NCBI GenBank assembly: GCA_964017195.1
Contig: OZ024889.1
Span: 66,820,858-66,884,857 of the forward strand
Length of the DNA: 64,000 nt
Direction: 5' to 3'
DNA from: Siderastrea radians
Taxonomy: Eukaryota > Cnidaria > Anthozoa > Scleractinia > Rhizangiidae
A program made the position numbers and the translations under genes. This document shows, piece by piece, positions 33,601 through 45,640 of the stretch. The stretch's first letter is position 1; every line of letters begins with the position of its first letter. The notes beneath the pieces are model-generated. The model was not told the origin of the DNA. It did not search any database and worked only from the letters and a program-made list of their open reading frames with translations.

Positions 33601-36600
33601 TCGTATGTGACTTTACCGACCTACCTACCATTCAAACTGTGACTCACGCCCTTTTGTACCCTTACAGACCTTTGCAAACAACTCTGCTGTGTGTGGTCCA
33701 GAAGGTGAGTCAGACCACAGTGAAACTAGTTGTCTGGTAGCCATTGGGAAACTTCAGCCAACTAGTGTCCCTCAGGCGAGTGACTTGATTGACTGTCCAC
33801 CAGTCACAGAGTTCATCTCCAGACACAGCTTGGATGGAAAGTTTACTTTTGTGGATCAGAGGTAATTCACAGATAGATAAATCCTGTTGAATCTCCCTTA
33901 AGCAACCACCCAAATTGTCAAGCCTAAGTAGTCGCTAACCAGAAGGTGGGAAACAGTAGAAAATTTTTACTGTCAGCCCCAAAAGTGGCCACGGTGGCTC
34001 ATGAGAGGTTTCAACTAAAGGGATTTGACTGGGAAAATTTTGGTATTGGGGAAAACTGGCCGCTTATGGGAGGTGGTCGCACAGTGAGGTTTGATTGTAT
34101 TTACGCAGTCTCTGTTCCCAGCAGTCATCAATCAATGTAGGGTGTGCTTAACTCCTAAGACGGTTAACCTTTGCTTTCCAAATTCAAGCATCAGTTTATT
34201 TTTGGGATGTAGCTATGATGTTGTTGACAACAGGTGGCTGCTATGAGACACATGTGAGATAAAGCAATCAACATACAAGAGAAAGAGTCAACCTAACATG
34301 TTTTTTCAGCCAGGGAAATGAAGTTTACAGATGGGTATTTCACCCATCTTCCAACTGCGATCTACATCCTTATTAAACAGCAGTGTGGTTCTGACTTTTG
34401 ACTCTGTTTCCAGTGACCACTCGTTAATGTTATTGAAAGATACTTTCTTATGGTTCTATTTTTTTGAATTTTGTAAACTAAAATTTCAGTTTTTTTTTTT
34501 CACTTTTGAATTCTGTTGGAGGGGTAAAAGGGTTGTAAAGCATTTACCTTATTGTGCTATGTTCTGACAAATTTAATGATCAAATGGCTCTAAATGATCT
34601 ATGTTTATTTCACCACACGTATTTCTTTAGTGATTGAAATCCTGTCTAAACCCATGCCATATCAAAATATCCATTGTTTTGTTTTTTCAGAGTGGTAGAT
34701 GTTCTAGGTTACAAGCCACAGGAACTTCTTAATGAGCTCTGTTATGACTTCTTTCACCCCGATGACTTGGAGCACATGATGGAAAGCTATCAGCAAGGTT
34801 TGAGCTCTTCAGTTCATTCATGGGGGTGGTGGGTGACAAGGAAGTCCTCAAAAAACCAAAAATTTTTTGGCATATTATTTGGTGTGGATTCTTTCAAGCT
34901 TTAGTGTAAACTCCAGTTTTATAAATGATTCCAAAATATGTGGTGATCAGATACTCAGAAAAGTAGACTTTCCCGCTATAGGTAACAGTAACTAAAGGCT
35001 ATTTCTGGGATGTTGAGCTCACTTCATTGAGTACCCGTGCACAGTTAGTAACTGTTCCAACTGCTGTGTCCATAGATCAATCAGAAGCTTTGCTGTGTGA
35101 TAAAATTGTTACTGATCAACATATTGTCTACAAAACCTCACAAAATGCTTGAAAGTAAGCTGAGATTGTTTAGTATTCCAGAAGGAGTTACATGTCTAGT
35201 AACTTAATGCTGTAGAAACCAGAGCAAAGTCTTGATATTGAAAAGTTAATTAACCCTGCCCTGTACTCAGCCATCTCTCTTATTTTGTGAAGAATGGATG
35301 TGCAAAGAAAAGCAGGAAATGGTGCCTCCTGCTTCACTCATTTTAGTTTCTGGCAGTGAAATGTGTTGTGCTCCCCCGTAAAGGGCCTGTAGAGGAGGCA
35401 GCTATTGACATCAACTCTATTTAGTAAAAACAAGTTACCCTGGAGTTGTAGATTTATGTAATGAGCACTCTTGTATTTTTTTTATTTCAGTCATCAAACT
35501 AAAGGGTCAAACACTGTCTGTAAGGTACAGATTCCGCGCCAAGGACGGCAACTGGGTGTGGCTTAGAACAAGCTGTCACAGTTTTCAGAATCCATACACA
35601 GATGAGGCAGAGTACGTTGTTTGTTCCAACTGCATTGTTCAAAGGTGTGTGGTTTGATTTGGAGTAGAATAGTTGAGAACAAGTGAAGGAATCATCTGAA
35701 ATTCTTGAGATCCCTCACACACTCTTTAGTGATTAAGGCCGCGGGTGAGAAACTAAGTCATCAGCATTCATTTATTTAAAGCGTATGCACGAAGTGCAAC
35801 GAATGGAAGCGACATTGCGCGAAATATTCATGAACAGGCTCTTCAGTACAACTTTCAGTTTCTGAATCAATAATTGCACGTGTGTTAAATCGCGTACCAC
35901 GGATATCTTGTGACGTTTAAGCATTTTTAATAAAAAATACTGTCGAAGTCCGGCTTTTTTTACCTTCAAACCCAGTTAATAGAAACTTTTTGAAGTTTTC
36001 CAACAAAACAAAGCAATACCTAAAATGACACTCCTTATAGCTAACATAGAGCTTTGGAAAGGCTTATATTCTTCAATCCAAATATTTGCGATCTCTAAAT
36101 TGCAACGTATTGTTCTTTTCTGGACAGCGAACAATAGCTGCTAGAATTTAATTTCCATAATTAGCATAACCTTGCCTTAAACATTCGTGTTTATTCGCTA
36201 AACGTTCGGAAGCCCTAAAACCACCAATTTTGTGTCCAAGAATACAGCGCAGATATAGAATTTCCTGAACTGACACAACAGACACATAAACTAGATATAT
36301 TGTAGATTGTCACAACAGAAGCAATTTTTTCCAACAGGCTTTTTAACAAAATATTGAAGGCTTCAAATTTAAACAAGGATGATTTTACTCATTTAAAAGC
36401 TTACAACTTTCAACTTTCAATCAGCTTCTGTTGTGACACAATAGAGGTTTTAACTGACCAGTGAGTGGTAAAATCGAGGAGTTTTGTCTTCTCCACGAGA
36501 AGAAAACTTGACACGGAGTCGCATTTTACAGATTCTTAACTTTGGGAGCTTATAGCGTCGAAAAGAAGCGCAATCTATCAAACCAAAAAAAATCTTGTTG

Positions 36601-39600
36601 CACTTCCACCATTCACCAAGCTCTCTGTAAAGTTTCAAAGGAATCAGCTCCCAAACGTTCAAGATATAAAGTTTTTTAACGTAAGACCTCCACCAAAATT
36701 TTGCCTTATAAATTTATTCATAAGCAGCTTGTCACGCGAGGCCTTAAAATCAGAGTAGGGGATAGATTTGTTCATTGACTGTCTTGCCAACCATTGGTGA
36801 ACTGACTGACTGGCTTATGCATGGAAGGATGGGTGGATGGACAGACAGACAGATAGACAGACAGACAGACATGTATCAAGTATTAACCACAGTCTGATAT
36901 CTCACTTGCAGCGGCAGTAGCCTCCAGCAGCCCATAACATTAACCCTGTCAAGTCCCACAATAAACTCCACTCGCAGTGGACCTTTGACTGGCAGTACAG
37001 ATTATTCTGACATCTCACCACACCCAGACTTGTCAAGTCCCGATTCTGCAGCCTCGCTTTTCCAGAGGCGCAATCAGCTTCCTCCAGGGCGGGAAGATGC
37101 TATGTGTCACTATCCCCCAGGAGGTCCCGTTCAGAAAGGTGAGGCGGTTGTTGTATGGCTGACCTGAAGTATTTCATCTTCATACAGTAGTTCTTAAATT
37201 AATTTTTTGAAGCTTGTTCCAAGACCTTAAAGAAATGTGAAATTAATGTGTGTGTGTCAGTGTGGGCCAAAGGGGTTGGGTTTCGTGTTTATTATGAATT
37301 GTGTGGTTCCAGAAAATATCCATACTCACCCCATTAATGGAATTTCCAAGGGGGCACCGGGGTCTGAATAGCCTGCGTAGCAAGCCTTTCCGGGGGTTTT
37401 TCCTCCCATTCAAGGTGGCGCGAAAATTGGGGCGAGCGCAAAAAATTGAAGGGGAGGGGAGGCGAGAAAAGGAAACGCTTTTCCTGCAAACCCCATGATT
37501 TCGAAAAATGCCCCTTTGATACTTTCACAGTTGGATACATTCATAGCATGACAGCCTGTGAATAAAGTATTTTACGAATAACATCACTGGATGATACAAA
37601 TTTACTCGTCCCATCAAAATGAAAACAAACTCCAAGTGATCGCTTCAGGATTTTTCTTGATTTCACAGTTAGATTTGGAACTATATCTCAACTTGGAAAA
37701 TCGGGTTTAGTTTCGTCGGAAAACATTTTCAAAGCGTCGCAAAGAAAGGATTCTTATGGATCAATTCTCGCTGATGATTGCAGAGCGGTTGGAGTAAAAG
37801 GTGTTCAAAACTTGGAGTTATTTAATTTTCGGACCGTGTGCCTGTGCAATTCTTGCGCTCAAAAAATTCAGAATTTTGGGCATTATTTGAAGTTATTCGG
37901 AATGCGGTAGGTAGCGAGTCTGTTGTTTCCCAAACTCCGCCAAAGGAGTCTATCAACTTGTGTAAATGGCTGCTCCAAACTCAATCAGGCAACAGTCCTT
38001 GTCGCAAGAATGTTCCTTTAGACTCCTCCTTGTCGGAAAAAGCTTGCCGCAAGTCTTTGAGATCTGCCGTCAGATCAGAACCAAAGTCTTCTTGAGCGAA
38101 ACGTGAACATCGACGATTTACCAGCTGGAAAGGAACTTCAGGTAAAAATAGTGATAGTGAATTGGTGTGGGAAAGTCAATACAAGAATCTCCCGATCAAG
38201 ACAAGGGAAGTAACCAGTGCAGATCATGTTCAAATGAACATACCTGATTTGATTGACGGATTTATCACTTGGCAATCAACACTACCATGCCGCACCAATC
38301 AGGAAACTCTGTTCGTGGACGAACAGATTTTTCAAAATCATGGGGTTTGCGGGCAAGCCTTTCCTTTCCTCCCTTCCCATCCCCCTTCTCGTACTTTTTT
38401 TGCGCTCACCCCAATTTTCGCGCCTTCAAAAAGCGAAAAGCCCAAAACCACGGAAATGCTTGCTACACAGGCTAGGGTCTGAAAAGCCAAAATTTCTAAA
38501 GAAAAGTAAGAAACCATAGCAGAATTTCTTGAGAGGTGGGGTTGGGGGGGGGGGGGGGTTAAACAAAAAAAAAACATCCGTGGGGTGGGTATGGATATTT
38601 TCTGGAACAACACATTTGAGCTCCAGCTACTTTACAAGAAGACCAAATAGACAAGGGCAGCCTTAAGATCTTTTGTCCATGTCTTTTGATACTTCCAAAA
38701 ACAATGTAAACCCTGAAAGGGTAACCATTTTTCTTTAAAATTAATAGCACAAAAAAGGGAAGGGAGAGAATTGAATGTCACAACATTTGCATTAGATTTG
38801 TATAAGTTAAATGGCAGGGTGCTCAGAAAAATCCAGGGTACTCTGTCATGTTGTCATCCTCTTTTAATGACAGTAGCGTTGAATTAAATCAAAAATTGTT
38901 TCTTTCAGTCTCGCCACGTATGGGAGAAGGAGGCTTGGATGCTCTTTCCAAGGTTTGTGTCATTCCACGCCAGTGTCAGATTTGTGAATCTTTTGATTCA
39001 TATCTTACGTGCTCAAAGTTTAATTCGTTTGGGTCAGGGTTATCAAGATAACTGTCACAATAGTTCCTGTATTTTTGAGGTGCCTGTGTAGTACAGGAGT
39101 AGCGTTTCTGTGGATTTCGGTTTCTGGGGCCTTATGGACAGTCTATAAAACAGGTGTCTGTGTTATGAAGGAAGTGCTTATATCTTTAAGGACAGAATGT
39201 TAACATCCCATTACCTCACCTCACATTACATTAATTACACAACATAACATTACATTACATTACAAACCTTATTTGAGTGTCGGGACTTCTCGCAAACCTG
39301 CAGTTCGTACTCTAAACAGGGTCAGCAGAAAGACTCTCAGAGACTTTACTTGCACATAACAGCTCTTTGTGACCAAATGTTAGACAGTGTTCACAAGTCA
39401 ACCGCATTGCCTTATGATGACTGGCAGTAACCAGTCAAAAACATCACAATCTTCAACTCAGATGGCCAGATCATGGAAAAAAAAACAAGCGATAAAATAA
39501 AAAAATAATAATAAAAACAATCTTTAACGAGGAAGCGCCTGATGATACACTTTTGTTCACATCTAGTTATTGCATTGGTGTGAATTCAAGTGCTTTTCTC

Positions 39601-40793
39601 TCAGGCAACTGAGCTTAGTGACAAAAGAGCAAGCATCTCCCCTAACACTTCAGCCACTCAAGTACCTCAGAAATCTGATGCATCCCTTGTGAGTCCAGTT
39701 CCAGGCAGTAGTGCTGCAACACAGAGACTGGGATCAGGAATGATGCAACAACACAACATGGATCAGAACAATGGTAATCATATACAACAGATCCCTTTTT
39801 TGCACAGATTTCTTAGATTCTCAATGAGCAATTGTTGACTTTCAGAGGGCATTTTCTTCTGTAAACAGTGCAGTCTGTGCATATGTACATCAGGTACTCT
39901 AAATTATATCCTGCCACAGGGATGGTAATTACAAATGACTGTTCACTGAGCTTTGGCCACACTGGGCAACTGGGTACCATAAGGAACATCCAGCATTAAA
40001 ACAGTGACAGTTATTTTTGCAGCAAATTTTGGGAAATGCAACTATATGGGTATGAAAATGTGGGAAACGTATAGGGTAGCAGTGTTTCTGCAATATGGTT
40101 CCCTGTTTGTGAGGTCTTTAGTTTAGGAGAAGGTTATACACGTTGGACAATTTTTACATTACTAACAGAAAGATGAAATGAAAAAATCTTGATTTATACA
40201 ATATAGCAATTTTGATACTCAAATAATAATAATAGCCTTATTTTTACCTTGCAGTTGACCTTGATAGCCAAGAGTTCTCAGCAGGCCAAGCAGGCAGCCT
40301 TCTTGCTGCCCTGGTGCAGAGGCGTAATGCAATGATGAGTGCTGCAGTTCAGAACCAGTCTTCGCAGGGAGGCTACAGTCTCATGAATGGCGGTGTGCCA
40401 TCTATGATGCGACCTGGTATGGCTGGGCAGCAACGACCGATGGGAACCATGACGCCCATGGAGATCCTAAGGGCACAGATGCCCCGCACCATGGGCGATA
40501 TGAGCTCTGGTGGGATGATGGGTTATAGCAGTGCTACCACAACAAGAAATGGACAAGCTGGGGGTAACAGCACAGTTGATGCAAACCAGGGCTTGAGTGG
40601 GCGAGATATGATGTCTGGGTCATGGCCCCATCAAGGTGTGATGCCAAGGCCTCTCAGAGATGGTGAGATGAAGCCGCCGCCAACATCAACACTTGCATCG
40701 CAGATGGAATCAAGTGCTCCGCCAGGAATGTACAGTGGTGTGAGACCACCTGCAGGTTCATCGGCAACAGGCTTTCCTAGTTATTACCAGTAG
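24696..40793 (+). CDS. ARNT: ARNT (HIF-1 beta) homologue, complete, 17 exons
   Basis: Class II bHLH-PAS transcription factor, the dimer partner for HIF-alpha/AhR/SIM-type proteins at E-box-like sites. Exons: 24696-24717, 24814-24889, 25029-25079, 25472-25507, 28133-28296, 30291-30361, 30589-30681, 32035-32152, 32349-32378, 32985-33139, 33668-33861, 34691-34797, 35491-35644, 36912-37138, 38909-38952, 39605-39773, 40255-40793. All junctions are GT-AG and phases close to 2250 nt, 749 residues (human ARNT about 789). Residues 62-116 form the bHLH, with [15 protein letters not shown] and DNA-contact His65, Glu69 and Arg73. PAS-A starts near residue 141 ([20 protein letters not shown]). PAS-B is about 320-424 ([31 protein letters not shown]). 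The C-terminus is Gly/Met/Ser/Gln-rich, as in activation domains. [14 protein letters not shown] marks it as ARNT, not BMAL/Cycle. The start was chosen because MDDFN precedes the [11 protein letters not shown] basic stretch in frame. Introns carry at least seven mobile elements, none touching an exon. Confidence 0.95.
26519..26659. mobile_element. Palindromic MITE in ARNT intron 4
   Basis: A 141-bp hairpin with ends CAGTGCGTCTGTTCAGTA and complement. The arms share GACGTCAAAATGTG-type sequence and the centre is at about 26588. Flanks are TA on the left and CA on the right, so a TA target is possible but not proven. The CAGTGC ends resemble those of the element at 51495. Confidence 0.7.
27788..27921. 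mobile_element. 134-bp TTAA MITE, copy A
   Basis: Ends AATGAATTTCAG / CTGAAATTCATT, bordered by TTAA on both sides (27784-27787 and 27922-27925). The arms share GATTTGTATTTTCCTTTGT. A second copy of identical length is at 47397-47530. TTAA duplication with purine-starting ends suggests Kolobok rather than piggyBac; this is inference. ARNT intron 4. Confidence 0.85.
28913..28990 (+). mobile_element. tRNA-like head of a SINE
   Basis: The GAGTCTC/GGGACTC ends pair as a 7-bp acceptor stem. The A-box-like TATCTCAGTGGTCAGAG and B-box GGTTCGACTCC form a tRNA-derived pol III promoter. The related sequences at 54600/55607 and 58110 show it is a dispersed SINE family, not a lone tRNA gene. It lies in ARNT intron 5. 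Confidence 0.75.
29339..30126. mobile_element. TIR element with TA borders carrying a HIRAN-like fragment
   Basis: Inverted ends CCGTAAACACCGGCGTATAA and TTATACGCCGGTGTTTACGG, each bordered by TA (29337-29338 and 30127-30128), as for Tc1/mariner-type targets. Length is 788 bp. No transposase was recognised. The inside carries a protein-like segment (next entry). ARNT intron 5. Confidence 0.8.
29508..29665 (-). pseudogene. HIRAN-like domain fragment inside a TIR element
   Basis: On the minus strand the frame reads [20 protein letters not shown], then [20 protein letters not shown] and FSKIAW, then becomes non-homologous. This pattern (Y-DIW-P-GD-L--ERE--N--D--A--V----VGH-PR--S) is that of small HIRAN-like proteins that I recall as common in cnidarian genomes. 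The fragment lacks the rest of the domain and has no clear start, so it is a relic exon. Its position between matched TIRs suggests capture. Confidence 0.55.
30744..31164. mobile_element. TIR element, 6-bp TSD, AGGGTCTG ends
   Basis: A 421-bp element with ends CAGGGTCTGGAAGGG and CCCTTTCAGACCCTG, flanked by TTTCTT (30738-30743 and 31165-31170). The interior has degenerate 'gggatttgggatttg' and 'gatgcggga' repeats, the same architecture as 11178-12470. It begins only 62 bp after ARNT exon 7. Confidence 0.8.
33345..33640 (+). mobile_element. tRNA-derived SINE-like repeat in ARNT intron 10
   Basis: GGTGTATGGTTAGTGCGCTGGACTT-type A-box region, a degraded B-box area (ggtgccccagtccctgcc), then the 'ttagacaagaaaccttaccccacattgc' body. 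A decayed relative lies at 11620-11720. Interior homopolymer G at 33530-33542. The ends are not defined. Confidence 0.55.
35737..36743. mobile_element. 1-kb TTAA element, GGCC ends
   Basis: Imperfect inverted ends GGCCGCGGGTGAGAAACT and AGCTTGTCACGCGAGGCC, bordered by TTAA (35733-35736 and 36744-36747). The interior is AT-rich without a recognised transposase. ARNT intron 13, 92 bp after exon 13. Confidence 0.75.
36838..36871. repeat. (ACAG)n microsatellite
   Basis: Eight or so ACAG/ATAG units, 40 bp upstream of ARNT exon 14. Confidence 0.85.
37301..38613. mobile_element. GTGTTGTTCCAG-type MITE, copy 2, split by another element
   Basis: Outer ends GTGTGGTTCCAGAAAATATC and GATATTTTCTGGAACAACAC with ATT on both sides (37298-37300 and 38614-38616), giving a 3-bp target duplication. 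Without the 1106-bp insertion (37369-38474) and one 9-bp duplication it would be about 198 bp, like copies 1 and 3. ARNT intron 14. Confidence 0.85.
37369..38474. mobile_element. TAGCCTG-ended element, 9-bp TSD, nested
   Basis: Ends TAGCCTGCGTAGCAAGC and GCTTGCTACACAGGCTA, flanked by perfect GGGTCTGAA repeats (37360-37368 and 38475-38483). Subterminal arms share GGGGTGAGCGC/GCGCGAAAATTGGGG-type sequence. The inside region near 37640-38140 is single-copy and contains a protein-like but unrecognised frame (37838-38095). Mutator-like by duplication length. Confidence 0.85.
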
Positions 40794-41965
40794 CACAACA
40801 AAACTTGCAGACTTACTTTATACCAAGCAGTGCTTAGCACATCGGACATAGTGAACCTTGCCGAACTGTTTGTACATCTACACGTAAATGAAGGTTCACA
40901 AACGATCACTGGGTTGTTGTTTGCAGTTGATGTCTTGCGCTGTGCAAAGAGAATGCCACTTTCCTATGATGCCATACTTGTTACATTGGGATTCTTGTAA
41001 CCGAAAAAGTTGAGGAACATTGTTTACACCATCAGGCTGTTTAACATAAACTGAAACTAAAGATTATCATTAGTGTGTTTTGATGCAGTTGTGCTCACTA
41101 GCATTTATCCCTTGAGTAAGGTGAATGCCATTCTTTAAATTAAGCTCGTTACTTAAGAACTTATTAAGCTACATGTACATCAGGGGAGCAAATAACAGCT
41201 TTTTCTTGAGAGGACATATGTCCAACCAACTCACCATTCTGAAAGGTAGCAAAGGATTTTAGCATGACATGTGACAATAAGTAAAAGGAGAATGTGATTC
41301 ATGAATTTAGACAGATGTATTTTGGTGCATTGCAAGTGTATGTGGCAGGTGAATTTGGTAAAAAAAAAAGTGCACGTAATGTGTTTATTTTGGTCAGACA
41401 AACGTTGCTCAAAGTAGAATTTCATTTATTTACACTGTGATAGTCCTTGGTATTAACAATATTTATTCAGGTAACAACATGTCATTGTGGCTGGCTACTG
41501 TCTGAATGATGATTAACTGTTATTTGCAGCTCTGTAAACTAAAAATTCAGATTTGTGTGCGACATTTAACGCAAGTTAGTAAACTTGCACATCTAGCTTT
41601 ATGGTAGTGGTACATGGTTTCTAACAGTTAGTTTTTTAGCCTGGCATCCAGGACTAGTCAGCTCATAAAAATCGTTCTTGAACATGGACACCAAAGGGAC
41701 GTGGGTGAATGCCCATGTTTCTTTAGAGGCAGATTTTGGGTAATATGGATTTTGGTCTTATTCAAACCAAGCTAACTGTCCAGTATACAGGGGTGTCTGT
41801 CTTATAGAGGTGCCCATAAGGAGTGGTTCGACTTCTAGCACAGATCTGAGTCTATGTAATGGATAAAACTGGTTTTGCCTGATGTCACCTTGCTCTTAGG
41901 AGTGGGACTTGTAAGCCTGTCATTTGTGTTTGAAATATGTGAAGCACCGGAGTTGCATGTATTTG
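40794..41965 (+). other. ARNT 3' UTR and downstream sequence
   Basis: Follows the ARNT stop. No polyadenylation site could be chosen: clear AATAAA motifs occur only much later (for example 43721 and 44145), and the UTR may be long or use a variant signal. No other gene seen. Confidence 0.4.
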
Positions 41966-42070
41966 TAGCCTGTGAGCAGGGCCTACTTAATGAGTTACTT
42001 GTGCAAGTAACTTAGCAGCAGAGCCGTCGCTTGTACAAATAACTCACCAAGTGAGCCTGCTCATAGGCTA
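41966..42070. mobile_element. 105-bp TAGCCTG-ended MITE
   Basis: Ends TAGCCTGTGAGCAGG and CCTGCTCATAGGCTA, flanked by ATGTATTTG (41957-41965) and GTGTATTTG (42071-42079), 8 of 9 identical. An inner hairpin pairs GAGTTACTTGT with ACAAATAACTC. Same family as 18137, 37369 and 52670. Confidence 0.8.
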
Positions 42071-42079
42071 GTGTATTTG

Positions 42080-43226
42080 TAGCGAAGTTGACAGTTTGCT
42101 TCACCTTAGGTGAGTCAACAAAGAAAACCAAGGGAGAGGGAGTCAAGCGTCATTCGCTGTGCCCTTTATACTATTAACCCTTGCCTCTTTTGGAATCCAA
42201 GATGCGTCACAAACGATCCTCAGCAAATCCAGTGCTTCGTATAAAAAAATGCCCGCTCTACAGGCTAGTGTAGTTAGTTAAGACAAAGCAGTGTGAAATG
42301 ACAAGACAGTGGAATGGGTTGGACTTCAGTAAAAATCAACTTCTGGTGCTAGTTGCTCTGTATGTCTTTTGGCACAGGATAAGGATGTCATTTCATGTTG
42401 CTGCCTTGTTCTAAACTGAGTAGGTTCAGTGTTACACAGGCTTTGTGTCATGATTGCTAAATCTGCCTGATATATTTAGTGGCAGTTAGAACAAAAAAAA
42501 ACACCTGATTCAGTTATTCCCTGATAATCGTATTAGGAAGAATTAGTTTGGGTGACTGTTGCATGACTTGATCATAAGATACAACTGTTTGTTGAAACTT
42601 GGTGGCCACCTGCAAAGCTAGGGTATTGTTCTATTAGTTGTTGTGATCTTAGAAAAAAATCATTTTTCCCACACTCATTACATCAGCTCATTGCTGCAGT
42701 CTGTGTAACAATAATATTATTGGTACATTAAAAAATCTTTTGGATCATTTTATCATTTTCACATTAGTTTTGTTTGTGATTCACAAGTCTTGGTGTGGGC
42801 TGGTTGGATTAATAACTATTATTGCAGAATCTTATTTTTGTGTAAAACTACTAAAATTCTTAACAGAAATTGTCTCTTACTTTCAAGAGTACAGTGCATA
42901 AGATTCAAAAGTACTATTATGACAACTGTGACTTGATATTTTAGAGATGGTAAAGTGGTGCCACAGTTGAATAGAAAAAAATATTCAGAGAAGTGTGCTC
43001 AGTATAATTTTTATATAATCCGTCATGTTAACAAGGCATTTTTATCATTCGTATGTTCTAGGATGCCTCATCCAGTCAAAGTTTTTCCTTGTCATGCAAT
43101 CACTTCTGTCTTATAAGGAGTGATTGCTTGATAATGATAAAGTGACTTCAGAGGCACTGAAAACTTATTGTAGCATAATTCGTAAAAAGTATGGGAATAT
43201 AACTACCACAGCACAGAAGCAACCAT
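42080..43226. other. Non-coding, nothing recognised
   Basis: AT-rich DNA without open frames of note. A second 'caggctagtgta' motif near 42262 hints at another eroded TAGCCTG-type end, but no partner was found. Confidence 0.35.
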
Positions 43227-43230
43227 TTAA

Positions 43231-43631
43231 GACGATTTCCGCTCAACGTTCGAGCAGTAAGTGCAAAAATTAAGTTACCAAAAAAATACTTGCAGCACTG
43301 CCACATTTTGAGAACAGATAAGAAGAACTTATCGTTACTTTTGCTCCCAAGCTGACCCCGCGAGAGAAAATTGGATTTGAAGTTATCAATATTTCAATTA
43401 AAAAGACGCTTCATGTCAGTTAAAAACAAAATGGCGCCCGTTTTTAGCATACTTTTACGAGATTTGAAATTAATTTTCTTGAGAATGCCTGAGAATTTCA
43501 TCGCGGGGTCACTTGGGCAAGTGAACTAGAGTGAGATGTTTCAAATAGCATTTAAAATGTTACCGTGCCTTGAGTAGTTTTTTGGTAAATATTTTTTGCA
43601 CTTATTGCTCGAACGTTGAGCGGAATCCGTC
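43231..43631. mobile_element. 401-bp TTAA element
   Basis: Ends GACGATTTCCGCTCAACGTT and AACGTTGAGCGGAATCCGTC, with TTAA at 43227-43230 and 43632-43635. The TIR extends about 55 bp (through CGAGCA-TAAGTGCAAAAA). Purine-starting ends. No transposase. Confidence 0.85.
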
Positions 43632-43635
43632 TTAA

Positions 43636-45584
43636 CATTCCAGAGGCAGTTTGTGTTTTATTGATGTAGGTTAGCTTTAGGTAGTGATAGGTAGTGATAA
43701 GGTGGTGTAATAATCACAATAAAACATGTTTCATGATCAAGTTTTGCTGATTGCGTTCCGAAAAACCATCGAGATCAAGAATGGTCAGAATCCCCAGACT
43801 GTTAAAAAATATATTTTCCAAACAAACAGCACAACACAAAAGTACTCCTGAAAAGCTCTCATTTGAAGGGTAACACCACAAGATTAAAACAGAGAAACAT
43901 TCCAAGACCCGAGGTTTATTCGTGGGAACTGCGTCTTCCCCATGTGCCACTCTTGTTCTCTGGCAGTCCACATGGAGTTGTGGGAAGGATGCAATGCAGC
44001 ATGCATCCATCCTTCCCTTGACACCCTGCACTCCTAGTTTTCCATGTGATGGGCAGATCCTTGTTTATGTCAGCAGCAAGGTTTTAGTAATACCACAATC
44101 GTCTCTTTTTTAGCCAAGTGGTATAATATTTATTTTCTTTCAAAGTTAATAAAATTTACTGGTATACAGATCTTGACTTTCTCAAATAATTCTTTGTGGT
44201 TATTCAACATTCACTTAAACGTAGGTACAAACAGAGTAAAAATTCATTGCAACGGCCCTAAAGAAAAAAAATACCTGGCCAAAAAAAATTACTGCCTTCC
44301 CCCCTCCGCCACCCCCTTCAGTTATTTTTTTTTACATTATCATGTTAAAAAAGCAACCTTGTATATTATATGAAACAATTACCCACTGACAGCTCTTGAA
44401 TGTAAAACCACAGTAACCTGTGTAGCAAGAGCTTCAATGCTTTTTTCTGCGTGCATCAAGATTTCACTTTTTGAAAAAAAGATGTGACCAACACAGAGGC
44501 CGAGGGTTTGGATCGCATTGAAAACCCGAAAATCTTTTTTTCGGGCTTAATTCACAATAATATTGCTTAAATTGTGACTACCACTGCAATGGTCAGATCT
44601 TCATTTCTTTTGTGTATTTCTGCAGTTTGCATCATTTCATTCTACATTTTACTTTTTGTCCACACAAAAGTTGACCTCTCACACCAACTTTTGTGTGGCT
44701 ATGCAAAAAGCAAAAACAGAAAATATCCTGTGCAAAGAAAAACTAATGTAAATGCTTGCTACCCAGCTTACAGCCACAGCGATGCCATGTTTCAAATATC
44801 ATTAAATGGTCCAAAAGAAGGCCTTTTTGCCAGGGAGTGTGTCGTAGGGTATAGATATTTGCCATTTTGTCTGAAACTGAAGGGGTAAGCGTTTTGGGCT
44901 CTGGGCAATGCATTTGTATCCAGTCAGAGGAGAAACTAGCACGTGGCCCTTTACATGCAATGAGTATGTGGCATGACTCTTAAAATTAATTAGGGTGAGA
45001 CAGGGAGACTGATCTTTCTGTTTCCTCTTCTCAAGTCTCCTACCTCTTTGGGCCCCCTGCTGATGTAAAATGCCAAGTAAATTATAATATTATTGCAAAA
45101 GGTGAAATTATTTCCCATTCCTTCCACTTCTAGCACCTCAAAATTGCAATTTTTTCCTATCCCCTCCCCTCCTTTCTCTCAGTTTTCTAACTCTTGCCAC
45201 CTCGTCAATTTAAATTTCCACCTGCTTGATACAAAAATAATAATTCCCTATTTAAAGAGCTGAATGTCTGGTCTCACTCCCCAACAAGTACAGAAATGTA
45301 TTGCATGTAACCACTTCTCATCTTGTGAAGCACTATCCATATCCAATAATTACTGCAACAATTGTGGAGTCTCATAAAGATTCATCTTTTTCACATAAAT
45401 AATGTCACTATCCACCACTCTTGTCCACGTACAGTGTCAGTGGTTGTTGTCTTGTTATACTCAGTGGACTTTCTCATCTTTTCGTATCTGCTGCTGAGTG
45501 TCTGGGGTGGTGAAAACTTTAAATATCCAGAAACCCTGAATCCAGTGTTAAGGATGTGTACACTTTTAACACTTAAATGCTTTA

Positions 45585-45640
<56 letters not shown>

